This document shows positions 17,151-25,129 of a DNA stretch of 64,000 bases, in pieces. The notes beneath the pieces were generated by a model that was not told the DNA's origin, did no database searches, and saw only the letters and a list, made by a program, of their open reading frames with translations. Source of the stretch: Albidovulum litorale (GTDB taxonomy: Bacteria; Pseudomonadota; Alphaproteobacteria; Rhodobacterales; Rhodobacteraceae). The stretch is taken from contig NZ_JAOWKZ010000005.1 in NCBI RefSeq assembly GCF_025751495.1, forward strand, positions 186,001 to 250,000, read 5' to 3'. Both the position numbers and the translations under genes were made by a program. Positions within the stretch are counted from its first letter, which is position 1; every line of letters starts with the position of its first letter.

Positions 17151-17939
17151 GTGATCGACGAAGGTACAATAGCGCGGAAACTGGCAACCCTCGGTTCCGA
17201 GAAGCCCATATTTCGTGACGGTGCGCGCGTTATTTCGAACGGTATTCTGCCGTCGCCGATCAACGCCATTCTGGATGAGATCGACAATACGATCCTCCGG
17301 CGCAAACTGACCTTTCGCGTCGGTGCGAGCTTCATGTCGTTCATCGTCGCGGGGCGCAGGCTTTTGAGCCTCGTCGCGATCAGCGACGATCTGACCGAGG
17401 CCAATCCTCCGGTCGGTGAGGCTCTGTCGCATGAAGAATCCGAGGCCTTCGAAGCTGTCGGCGCGGCACTGACCCTGCTTGTGCGCGAGGATCATCCCGT
17501 TCTTGTCGAAAGCACGCCGTCGGACGAAGGCGGTGCGCGCAGCGATATCGGCATTCCCGTCGACCGTCTCGCCGATCTTCTGGAGGTCGTACCGTCCGCG
17601 CCGATCAAGCCGATGCAGATATTTGTCGAAGCCTGTGAAGGGTTCTACACCGCCTGCCTCTTCTGGTCGGACGGGCTCTGGGTCGGTCATGCTGAGGACG
17701 ACGATGTTCTGGCAGAACTCCGCAAGGTCGCCGACGATCAATGGGAACGCTTTCGCAGCGCCTATGGCAAGAGCGGCCAGTCGCTCGACGCGCCGCGCCT
17801 CTTCATGCTTGAGCGGGCATTGGGCGAGTCCGGTTCGGTCGCCGGAACATGGGCGCAGGGTGAATTCGCGCTCTTTGTCTATGAACCGGGCAATCTCGCC
17901 GATATCCACGCGATCTGGCGCAAGATTTTCACCACCTGA
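17151..17939 (+). CDS. Unrecognised protein ending the kinase-dynamin cluster
   Basis: I do not recognise this 262-residue protein. It has no signal peptide or clear membrane segment and looks soluble and acidic, with a mixed alpha/beta pattern (for example strands LLSLVAISDD and FYTACLFWSD). It starts with GTG 39 bp after the roadblock-like gene and shares its direction, so it is probably co-transcribed. The N-terminal third could itself be a roadblock-like or profilin-like fold. It is the last gene of the cluster; the next gene is convergent, 18 bp away. Confidence 0.75.
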   Translation: MIDEGTIARKLATLGSEKPIFRDGARVISNGILPSPINAILDEIDNTILRRKLTFRVGASFMSFIVAGRRLLSLVAISDDLTEANPPVGEALSHEESEAFEAVGAALTLLVREDHPVLVESTPSDEGGARSDIGIPVDRLADLLEVVPSAPIKPMQIFVEACEGFYTACLFWSDGLWVGHAEDDDVLAELRKVADDQWERFRSAYGKSGQSLDAPRLFMLERALGESGSVAGTWAQGEFALFVYEPGNLADIHAIWRKIFTT

Positions 17940-17957
17940 CCTCGGGTCCGCACCGGG

Positions 17958-19277
17958 TTATGCCCGGATATAGTGATAGCCGTCAAAGCCCCGCCGCAGT
18001 GCCGCGACCTCAGAGGCGAGCGATGCGGGGTCGTTCGACCGGAGGGCTGCCGCGATCAGCCGGGCAAGCTCGGGCACATGCGCCTCGGTCACGCCCCGGC
18101 GCACCAGCTCTGGCGTTCCGATCCTGAGACCGTTCAGGTCGCCGGGTACCTCTGCCAGAGGCAGGCCGATGCCGCAGGCGAGAAACCCTGCCTTGCGCAG
18201 CGTCTTCGAGGCCGCCTGACCGCCGCCGTAAGCCGCCGCTTCGACGGCAAACTGATGCGAGCGGGTAAAACCCTGTCCGGCGGCGAAGACCGGCAACCCC
18301 TCATTGGCAAGCGCCTGTGCCAGTGCCTGAGAAACGGCGATCATCTTGGCTGCGTAGGCTGCACCATGGTCGCGCCAGTCGAGCAGGCTCAGCGCCAGCG
18401 CTGCCGCCCTACCGGCATCGAAATTCGCGGTCATGCCCGGAAAGGCGATGTGGTCGAGCGCTTCGGCGATCCCGGCATCATTGGTCACGATCAGACCACC
18501 CGCCGGTCCGCCGAGGCTCTTGTAGGTCGACATCGTCATCAGATGCGCGCCTTCCGCCAACGGGTTCTTCCATGCCCGCCCGGCGATGATGCCGCATTGA
18601 TGGGCAGCGTCGAACAGGACCTTCGCGCCCACCTCGTCGGCAATGGCCCGGACCTCGGCCACCGGATGTTCAAAGAGGTTGAGCGAACCGCCCACAGTGA
18701 TCAGTTTCGGGCGCACCTCGTGCGCAAGGGCGGCAAGGCCGTCGAAGTCGACCGTGTAACCATCGGTATTGACCGGCGCGGGATGGGTGACAAGACCGTA
18801 AAGCCCGGCACAGCCGGCGTTGTGATGCGTGACATGGCCGCCGATCGTGGCCGGCGGGGCGATGATGGTATCGCCCGGCTTGGTCAGCGCCATGAAGCCA
18901 TAGAGATTGGCCATCGCGCCGGAAAACACCCGGATCTCGGCATGACGGGCGTCAAAGATTTCGGCCGCGAGTTCGGCGGTGATGACCTCGATCTCCTCGA
19001 TCGCCTCCAGCCCCATCTCGTATTTGTCGCCGGGATAGCCGAGCGAGGGGCGAGACCCGAGCCCGCGGGACAACGCCGCCTCGGCCACGGGGTTCATGAC
19101 ATTGGTCGCGGGGTTGAGATTGAAACAGTCGCGGTCATGGATTTCCGCGTTCCGGTCGATCAACCGGTCGATGCGGGCCGCGACAGCATCCGAGGGTGCA
19201 GCGGTTTCCGCCGCCTGTCTCTGGATCAGCTCTTCACATTGGGCCGGAACCCAGGGGCGGGGGGCGAGATGGGGCAT
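17958..19277 (-). CDS. Divergent serine hydroxymethyltransferase-like PLP enzyme
   Basis: The 439-residue protein belongs to the SHMT group of PLP enzymes: GYPGDKYEMG aligns with the GYPGKRYYGG of GlyA, GGHVTHHN with GGHLTHG, DAAHQCG with DMAHIAG, and the PLP lysine lies in STYKSLGGPAGG. These departures and its placement outside housekeeping folate genes suggest a paralogue with another substrate (for example an alpha-substituted serine or hydroxy-amino acid) rather than the main GlyA. The start at 19277 has a perfect AAAGGAGG 5 nt upstream. The divergent LysR gene probably controls it. Neighbours handle hydroxypyruvate and threonine, matching C2/C3 amino-acid metabolism. Confidence 0.82.
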   Translation of the reverse strand: MPHLAPRPWVPAQCEELIQRQAAETAAPSDAVAARIDRLIDRNAEIHDRDCFNLNPATNVMNPVAEAALSRGLGSRPSLGYPGDKYEMGLEAIEEIEVITAELAAEIFDARHAEIRVFSGAMANLYGFMALTKPGDTIIAPPATIGGHVTHHNAGCAGLYGLVTHPAPVNTDGYTVDFDGLAALAHEVRPKLITVGGSLNLFEHPVAEVRAIADEVGAKVLFDAAHQCGIIAGRAWKNPLAEGAHLMTMSTYKSLGGPAGGLIVTNDAGIAEALDHIAFPGMTANFDAGRAAALALSLLDWRDHGAAYAAKMIAVSQALAQALANEGLPVFAAGQGFTRSHQFAVEAAAYGGGQAASKTLRKAGFLACGIGLPLAEVPGDLNGLRIGTPELVRRGVTEAHVPELARLIAAALRSNDPASLASEVAALRRGFDGYHYIRA

Positions 19278-19326
19278 GGCATCCTCCTTTGGTTGGTGCA
19301 AGGAAACCAGACGAGGCTTGCACCTT

Positions 19327-19364
19327 CAAATCAGATTTGCGAAATTTTAGGCGTAGAAAATCTG
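19327..19364. promoter_or_regulatory. Probable LysR operator between the SHMT-like and LysR genes
   Basis: CAAATC-A-GATTTG (19327-19339) is a perfect palindrome, and CAGATTT (19332-19338) is repeated inverted as AAATCTG (19358-19364). Both lie in the 95-bp spacer between divergent genes, 9 to 46 bp upstream of the LysR start. AT-rich dyads of this spacing are typical LysR-type sites; the assignment to this regulator is inferred from position. Confidence 0.55.
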
Positions 19365-19372
19365 AGGCTCGA

Positions 19373-20242
19373 ATGTCGGTCGCACCGCCGCCGCTGAAAG
19401 GATTGCCGCTGAACGCGCTGCGTGCCTTCGAAGCTGCAGCCCGTCTGGGCGGCTTCGCGGCGGCAGGGGTTGAACTCGGTGTCACCGCCGGGTCGGTGGC
19501 GGCGCATGTGAAGGCGCTTGAGGAAACGCTCGGCGCGGCTTTGTTCGAGCGTCATGCGAAAGGCGTGCGGCTGAGCGCGCTTGGACAACGGGTACTGCCC
19601 GCCTTTACCGATGCCTTCGACCAACTCGGCCTCGCGGTTCAGACCCTGCGCGTCGAGGCCGCGCCCCGCACGGTTCATATCGCGACGCTTCCTTCAATCG
19701 CCCAGCTCTGGCTCTCGCCACGTCTGCCAGCTCTGCGCCGCGCGGCGCCTGAAATCACGGTGTCGATCACCGCAATGGAACACCCGCCCGATCTGAAGCG
19801 AAGCCCCTTTGATCTCAATCTCTTCTTTCTGCCGAAGGGCGAAGGACGCGTGCTGGAGCAGGATGAGATTTTTCCGGTCTGCGCACCGGCTCTGGCCGGG
19901 CACCTGAAAACGCCTGGCGATCTGGCCGCTTTGCCCTGCCTGATCGACAGCACGTGGTCGGATGACTGGCGGCTCTGGACCGAGGCGGCGGGGCTTTCAG
20001 GTTTCGTGCCGAAAGGGCCGGTCTTTTCCCTTTACGCGTTGGCGGTCGAAGAGGCGGTGAACGGTGCTGGGGTGCTGATCGGTCACCGCGCGCTTGTGAG
20101 GTCGCAGCTTGAAAGCGGTGCGCTCGTCGCGCCCTTCGGCAAGCGCCTGCCGTTGGACCGTGTGCTGTCCCTCTGGTCGGCGCGCGCCTTCCGCCCGGGC
20201 GGTCCGGCATCGCGTGTTGTGGAGTGGCTGGCAAAGGTGTGA
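19373..20242 (+). CDS. LysR-family transcriptional regulator (GcvA-like)
   Basis: The 289-residue regulator has an N-terminal winged HTH (LNALRAFEAAARLGGFAAAG, about 14-33, then VTAGSVAAHVKALEETLG) and a C-terminal substrate-binding domain (about 95-285). The opening 'PLNALRAFEAAAR' is typical of the GcvA subgroup. It is divergent from the SHMT-like gene with a dyad-rich spacer between, the usual arrangement for a LysR regulator controlling its neighbour and itself. The ATG at 19373 is chosen because the HTH begins directly after it; the longer frame reads into the SHMT-like gene. Confidence 0.9.
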   Translation: MSVAPPPLKGLPLNALRAFEAAARLGGFAAAGVELGVTAGSVAAHVKALEETLGAALFERHAKGVRLSALGQRVLPAFTDAFDQLGLAVQTLRVEAAPRTVHIATLPSIAQLWLSPRLPALRRAAPEITVSITAMEHPPDLKRSPFDLNLFFLPKGEGRVLEQDEIFPVCAPALAGHLKTPGDLAALPCLIDSTWSDDWRLWTEAAGLSGFVPKGPVFSLYALAVEEAVNGAGVLIGHRALVRSQLESGALVAPFGKRLPLDRVLSLWSARAFRPGGPASRVVEWLAKV

Positions 20243-20273
20243 CGGGCAGGGCAGGGGCAACTCGGCTTCGACC

Positions 20274-21023
20274 CTACCGCATCCAGTCAAGACCCGCTTC
20301 GGTGGAGGTGGCAGGCGCATATTCGCCGCTGACCCAGCCGCCATAACCCTCCGCGTCGAGCCGCGCGAAGAAGATGGTATAGTCGATTTCTCCCCCAGCT
20401 GGTTCATGGCGGCCGGGAAACCCCGCGACCTGAACGTGAACCGCGCGGTCGCCGTAGGCCGCCCAGCTTCCCACTACGTCGCCGGTGATCCGATGCGCGT
20501 GATAGGCGTCGAATTGCAGCGAAAGGTTCGGGGCGGCCACGGCATCCAGCACGCGCGCGGCGGTGTCGTAATCCGCAAGGAAATAGCCCGGCATGTCGTG
20601 GCGGTTGATGGGTTCGATGGTCAGGCTTTGTTTGGGTGCATGGGCGGCGGCCCACTTCAGGTTCTGGACGAAGGTCGCCTCGGCCTCCGCCCCCTCCGCC
20701 ACGCCCGCCATGACATGGATATGGCGCGGCTTCAGGACCTGCGCGAACCGCAAGGTCCGGTCGAAATCGCGGCGAAACCGATCCTCCAGCCCCGGTATCG
20801 CGGCAAAGCCCTGCGGGCCGCCTGTTGCATTTGGCGGCGGGCAGTTCATCAGGACGAAGGTCAGCCCGTTCCAGATCATCTGGTCGCGCATGTCCTGCGC
20901 CGGTGCGTCATAGGGAAAAAGCACTTCGACCGCCTCAAACCCAGCTTCGGCAGCGGCGCGAAATCGGTCCATCAAGGGTCGTTCCCGAAACAGCCAGGTC
21001 AGATTGGCGCAGAATTTCGGCAT
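20274..21023 (-). CDS. hyi: Hydroxypyruvate isomerase
   Basis: The 249-residue protein is a xylose-isomerase-like TIM barrel of the hydroxypyruvate isomerase/glyoxylate-induced family, interconverting hydroxypyruvate and tartronate semialdehyde. Landmarks are the start MPKFCANLTWLF, EVLFPYDAPA, LTIEPINRHDMPGYFL and LQFDAYHAH, with Glu, Asp and His metal ligands, and the end of the barrel at VSGEYAPA. It is 41 bp downstream of the threonine aldolase gene on the same strand and probably in its operon. The ATG at 21023 matches the family N-terminus; the ribosome site is weak, fitting translational linkage. Confidence 0.9.
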   Translation of the reverse strand: MPKFCANLTWLFRERPLMDRFRAAAEAGFEAVEVLFPYDAPAQDMRDQMIWNGLTFVLMNCPPPNATGGPQGFAAIPGLEDRFRRDFDRTLRFAQVLKPRHIHVMAGVAEGAEAEATFVQNLKWAAAHAPKQSLTIEPINRHDMPGYFLADYDTAARVLDAVAAPNLSLQFDAYHAHRITGDVVGSWAAYGDRAVHVQVAGFPGRHEPAGGEIDYTIFFARLDAEGYGGWVSGEYAPATSTEAGLDWMR

Positions 21024-21064
21024 CAGGCTGGGCCCCGCAATTTTCCAAACTGCCTTGCTGTATC

Positions 21065-22117
21065 CTATCCTCGGATCAGTTTCGTAAAGGCCTCGATCTC
21101 CGCCTCTGTGGTGCACCACGAGGCGACGAACCGGGCAGACAGCGCCTGATCCCCGGGTCCTTCGATCGACTGATCGAAGGGCCAGAGATAGTAATGCGCG
21201 CCAGCCTCCATCGCGCGCCGATGCGTGCTGCGCGGCAGGTAAGCGAAGAGGATATTCGCCTCGCGCGGATGCATCAGGCGGGCACCGGGGACCGCCAGAA
21301 CCGCCTGTTCCAGCGCCGCCGCGCGATCGTTCGCCGTTTGCGCGAGCTTCAGCCACAGCCCGTCCGTCAGATAGGCCTCCATCTGCGCCGAGAGGTAGCG
21401 ATGCTTGGAGAAGAGATGACCGCCCCGCTTGCGGCGCAGTTCAAACTCCCAGGCCTTGGCGGGATCGAAGATCACTACCGCCTCGACCCCGAGACAGCCA
21501 TTCTTGGTGCCGCCGAAAGACAGGATATCGATGCCCGCCTTCCACGTCATCTCTGCCGGGGTAGCCCCGGTCGCAACGACTGCATTGGCAAAGCGCGCAC
21601 CGTCAAGGTGGGTGGGCAGATGGTATTCTTTCGCCACCGCGGTCAGGGCGACGATCTCGGCGGGTGTGTAGACGGTGCCAGCCTCGGTCGTATTGGTCAG
21701 CGTCAGCGCGCCGCGCTGAACTGAATGGACGAAACCCTGCGGCGTCTTCTCGATCGCGCGGCGCAGGTCGGCCGGGGCAAGCTTTCCATCCCTGCCACCG
21801 ATGCGGACGATCTTGCCGCCACCGATATAGAATTCCGGCGCGCCGCATTCGTCCATCTCCACATGCGCCTCGGCATGAGCATAGACGGCACCCCAAGGCG
21901 GGCAGAGACAGGCGAGCGACAGCGCGTTTGCCGTGGTGCCGGTGGCGACCAGATAGACGGCGGCGTCAGGCGCTTCGAAGGTCTCACGGATCAGCCCGCG
22001 CACGCGCTCCATCGCCGGATCGGCGCCATAGGACGGCGCATAGCCAGCGTTGATCCGGCTCACGGCTTCGATGATCTCGGGCGCAGCACCCGAGGCGTTG
22101 TCAGAGGCGAATTCCAT
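21065..22117 (-). CDS. ltaE: Low-specificity L-threonine aldolase
   Basis: The 350-residue PLP enzyme belongs to the beta-eliminating lyase/threonine aldolase family, splitting threonine to glycine and acetaldehyde. It starts with FASDNASGAAPEI, has YGADPAMERV, the Asp of HLDGARFANA, and the PLP lysine in SFGGTKNGC. The start ATG at 22117 overlaps the stop of the upstream YcgN gene (TGATG), so the two are coupled. Its product glycine links it to the SHMT-like enzyme and hydroxypyruvate isomerase nearby. Confidence 0.93.
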   Translation of the reverse strand: MEFASDNASGAAPEIIEAVSRINAGYAPSYGADPAMERVRGLIRETFEAPDAAVYLVATGTTANALSLACLCPPWGAVYAHAEAHVEMDECGAPEFYIGGGKIVRIGGRDGKLAPADLRRAIEKTPQGFVHSVQRGALTLTNTTEAGTVYTPAEIVALTAVAKEYHLPTHLDGARFANAVVATGATPAEMTWKAGIDILSFGGTKNGCLGVEAVVIFDPAKAWEFELRRKRGGHLFSKHRYLSAQMEAYLTDGLWLKLAQTANDRAAALEQAVLAVPGARLMHPREANILFAYLPRSTHRRAMEAGAHYYLWPFDQSIEGPGDQALSARFVASWCTTEAEIEAFTKLIRG

Positions 22118-22581
22118 CACAGATCCTCGATGATATGGTCTTCCCAGTCCTCTTCGGGGACTTCGAATTCCGGCAGGGTCCAGCCCCGGATCGACTGGCC
22201 GGCCTCATGCACGCTTTCGGCGTCGCCGGAAATCAGCGGATGCCAGTCGGGCAGGTCCTTGCCCTCGTAAAGCAGCCGGTATGCGCAGGTCGATGGCATC
22301 CAGTAGGAAACCGTGCCGATCGTTTTGGGGGTCAGTACGACACATTCCGGGACGAATGTCTTGCGGTTCTCGTACTGGCCGCAGCGGCAGGTCTGGTCGT
22401 CAAGCAGGCGGCACGAAATTCGGGTGAAATAGACATCGCCCGTATCGGCATCCTCCAGCTTGTTAAGGCAGCATTTGCCGCAACCATCACACAAGGCTTC
22501 CCACTCCCTCGGAGTCAGCGAGGAAAGCGGGCGCTTCCAGAAATTCGGGCGCAGGCCGTCGCGTGGGATGTCGTGTTTCAT
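22117..22581 (-). CDS. YcgN/UPF0260 cysteine-cluster protein
   Basis: The 154-residue protein has the CxxCGKCC cluster (CDGCGKCC, about 31-38) and further Cys residues (SCRLLDDQTCRCGQY) of the YkgJ/YcgN family of putative zinc- or iron-binding proteins. Length matches the family. Function is unknown. It is coupled to ltaE through a TGATG overlap and starts 41 bp from the stop of ribF on the same strand. Confidence 0.88.
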   Translation of the reverse strand: MKHDIPRDGLRPNFWKRPLSSLTPREWEALCDGCGKCCLNKLEDADTGDVYFTRISCRLLDDQTCRCGQYENRKTFVPECVVLTPKTIGTVSYWMPSTCAYRLLYEGKDLPDWHPLISGDAESVHEAGQSIRGWTLPEFEVPEEDWEDHIIEDL

Positions 22582-22622
22582 GGCGCGCGACTTTGACTGA
22601 CGTGGCAGAGAAAGGGAAGAGG

Positions 22623-23549
22623 TCAGAGATCGCCCAGAACGGCACGCGCCCGGTCGCAGTCCGTGCGCATCTGCGTGACCAGCGCGTCCAAGTCCTCGAA
22701 CTTCATCTCGGGTCGCAGGTAATCGACCAGCGCGACTGACAGGTGCTCGCCATAGAGGTTGCCCCCGAAATCGAAGAGAAAGCTTTCGAGATTGGGCGTG
22801 TTCTCTCCGAACATCGGGCGGACGCCGAGGCTCGCCGCGCCGTCATAGGTGCCCTGATGCAGACCGGTCAGGACATCGACCTTGACCGCGTAGACGCCGA
22901 GTTTCGGCAGATGGAGCCCGGCAACACCCATATTCGCGGTCGGAAAGCCCAGATCGCGGCCGCGTTTGTCGCCGTGCAGAATCTCGCCCTCGATCCGGTG
23001 CCAGTGACCGAGCATACGTGCCGCGTCGCGCGGGCGGCCCTCGGCCAAGGCCGTGCGGATCGCGGTGGAGGATATCTCCTCACCTTCGAAGCTGACCAGT
23101 TCGGCGATGGTGACGCCGAAACCATGCTCCTCACCGGCGCGGCGGAGCGTGTCCACATTGCCCTTGCGGCCCTTGCCGAAGCAGAAATCAGCGCCAACGG
23201 TCACATGGCTGACGCCTAACCCGGCCACCAGGACTTCGGAGACAAATTCCTCTGCCGTCATGCCTGACAACACCGCATCGAACGGCAGTTCATAGAGCTG
23301 ATCGACACCAAGCTTTTCCAGCCGGTGGGTCCGCGCCTCAGCATTCATCAGCCGGAAGGCGGGGGCTTGAGGCGCGAAGAACTGGCGGGGATGCGGTTCG
23401 AAGGTGACGATGCCAAGGGGGGCGCCGGGGCGGCGTGCCTGCGCGATCACCGCCTGATGGCCGAGATGCACGCCATCAAAATTGCCCATCGCGACCGAGG
23501 CGCCCCTGTCGGCATCCGGCAATCCGGTCCAGTGGAAATGCGTCCGCAT
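22623..23549 (-). CDS. ribF: Bifunctional riboflavin kinase/FAD synthetase
   Basis: The 308-residue RibF makes FMN from riboflavin and then FAD. The N-terminal adenylyltransferase half shows GNFDGVHLGH (about 22-31) and TFEPHPRQFF; the C-terminal riboflavin kinase half shows GDKRGRDLGFPTANM and the downstream Asn-Glu-type catalytic segment. The length is standard. The maoC gene lies 33 bp upstream on the same strand. Confidence 0.95.
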   Translation of the reverse strand: MRTHFHWTGLPDADRGASVAMGNFDGVHLGHQAVIAQARRPGAPLGIVTFEPHPRQFFAPQAPAFRLMNAEARTHRLEKLGVDQLYELPFDAVLSGMTAEEFVSEVLVAGLGVSHVTVGADFCFGKGRKGNVDTLRRAGEEHGFGVTIAELVSFEGEEISSTAIRTALAEGRPRDAARMLGHWHRIEGEILHGDKRGRDLGFPTANMGVAGLHLPKLGVYAVKVDVLTGLHQGTYDGAASLGVRPMFGENTPNLESFLFDFGGNLYGEHLSVALVDYLRPEMKFEDLDALVTQMRTDCDRARAVLGDL

Positions 23550-23582
23550 CGGCCCCCGTCGGGCGGGAGCGTCCCGCCGCTA

Positions 23583-24029
23583 TCAGTCGAACTTGCGGCT
23601 TGGTGCCAGTACCAGCGCCTCACCCTTCAGAACGACCGTATCGCCCACCGCGCAGTGGGTTTCAAGGGTGACGCGCCGACGGGAGTGGTCAATGGCCGTG
23701 ACCTTGACCTCGGCATAGACGGTGTCGCCGGGTCGAACCGGCGCCATGAACTTCAGGCTCTGGCCCAGATAGACCGTTCCGTGGCCGGGAAGCTGTTCTC
23801 CGATCACCGCCGAAATAAGCCCCGCCGTCAGCATGCCATGGGCGATGCGACCCTCAAAGATCGTGTCGCGGGCATAATCGTCGTCGAGATGGACCGGATT
23901 GTGGTCGGTCGAGACCTCGGCGAACATCTCGATATCGCGGTCGGTGATCGTCTTCTGAAGATAGCGGGTCATGCCGATCTCCAGATCCTCGATACAGATC
24001 GTTCCGCGCGGTTGGTTGTCCAGCATCAT
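23583..24029 (-). CDS. MaoC-like dehydratase
   Basis: The 148-residue single hot-dog domain protein carries the hydratase-2 motif DHNPVHLDDDYARD (about 45-58) with the catalytic Asp and His, plus GRIAHGMLTAGL. Such enzymes hydrate enoyl-CoA thioesters; the substrate is not evident. It may share a transcript with ribF downstream. The start is at either of two adjacent ATGs. Confidence 0.88.
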   Translation of the reverse strand: MMLDNQPRGTICIEDLEIGMTRYLQKTITDRDIEMFAEVSTDHNPVHLDDDYARDTIFEGRIAHGMLTAGLISAVIGEQLPGHGTVYLGQSLKFMAPVRPGDTVYAEVKVTAIDHSRRRVTLETHCAVGDTVVLKGEALVLAPSRKFD

Positions 24030-24155
24030 CCCGAATCCCGAATGCTCATGTTGCAGTGCAGCATAAGCGAAGCGCGGCTGTAGTGCAATGTGGGCTGGTA
24101 ATTATTTGACCGAATATGGCCCTGGATCGAAAGATTGTTGCTTTCTGGTCATAAT

Positions 24156-25037
24156 CTATCGCAGGCGACCGATATTGTAGGTCGGTGTCATCTCGACACC
24201 CTTCAGCCAGTCATCGAGCATCGCCGGATCGGGATTGTCCACGTCCGGTCCGAAGCGCGCGGCTTCAAGTCCGCCGGTGATGAAGAGCGTGTCGATGCCT
24301 TCGCCCATGCCCCCCCGGATATCGGTGCCGATCCCGTCACCGACCGCAAGGATGCGGCTGTCCTCCACAACTCGCCCATCAAGCGCCGTCAGCCGCCGCC
24401 GGGCGAGGTCGTAGATCGGCGGATGGGGCTTGCCGAAATAAAGACTTTCGCCGCCCATCTCGGTGTAAAGCTGCGCCAGTGCCCCGGCGCACCATTCCCG
24501 GCGTTCGCCCCGGTCAACCACGATATCGGGATTGGCGCAAAGGAGTTTCAGCCCTTTCGTCTTGGCGTACAGAAAGTCCGGCCGGTAGACGGACGGATCG
24601 GCCAGCGGGTCGCGCGGGCCGGTGCAGACGATGCCCTCGGCCTCTTGCAGCGGTACGATTTCGATCGTTTCGGGGTTATCGAGGATTTTCAGCGGTTCAA
24701 AAAAGCCGCTGTCGGTCTCGGGGTTGCCGATGAAATGGACCTTGTGACCGACGACGCCCCGGAACATCGCCGACCGCGCGCTGTCGCCGGATGTGGCGAT
24801 CGTGTCCCAGGCGTCGCGCGGCACACCGATCTGGTCGAGCTGTGCGGCAACACCAGCCCGGGGACGGGGCGAATTGGTGACCAGCACCACTTTGCCCCCT
24901 TGCGCCCTGTAGGCCTGAAGCGCCGCGACGGCGGCGGGGAAGGGTTTCAGACCGTCATGCACACAGCCCCAGAGATCGCAAAACAGCGCGTCATACTGGG
25001 CACCGATTTCGGAAAGGGATTGGACGATGCGGGCCAT
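24156..25037 (-). CDS. HAD-superfamily hydrolase, TIGR01459 type
   Basis: The 293-residue class IIA HAD hydrolase has motif I FCDLWGCVHDG (about 18-28), motif II VTNSPRPR, FGKPHPPIYD with the motif III Lys, and motif IV VGDGIGTDIRGG. Class IIA HADs of this type are phosphatases for small phosphoesters, related to NagD and p-nitrophenylphosphatases. Motif I has Trp where the second Asp of DxD usually stands, as in this subfamily. The ATG at 25037 follows GAGGAG; upstream codons are a frame extension. Confidence 0.88.
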   Translation of the reverse strand: MARIVQSLSEIGAQYDALFCDLWGCVHDGLKPFPAAVAALQAYRAQGGKVVLVTNSPRPRAGVAAQLDQIGVPRDAWDTIATSGDSARSAMFRGVVGHKVHFIGNPETDSGFFEPLKILDNPETIEIVPLQEAEGIVCTGPRDPLADPSVYRPDFLYAKTKGLKLLCANPDIVVDRGERREWCAGALAQLYTEMGGESLYFGKPHPPIYDLARRRLTALDGRVVEDSRILAVGDGIGTDIRGGMGEGIDTLFITGGLEAARFGPDVDNPDPAMLDDWLKGVEMTPTYNIGRLR

Positions 25038-25129
25038 GGGCGTCTCCTCTGCTTTGGGTCTTGTTACAGACCGGGGTCGGAAAAAGTAAGGGCGCCCGGA
25101 GGCGCCCCAAAACAACGTTTGCCGGTCAC

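Noticed and set aside
3503-17939. Type VI secretion regulatory module
   Set aside because: Kinase, PP2C and FHA fit, but no tss/hcp/vgrG genes are within the window, and the LysM and dynamin genes are not part of such modules.
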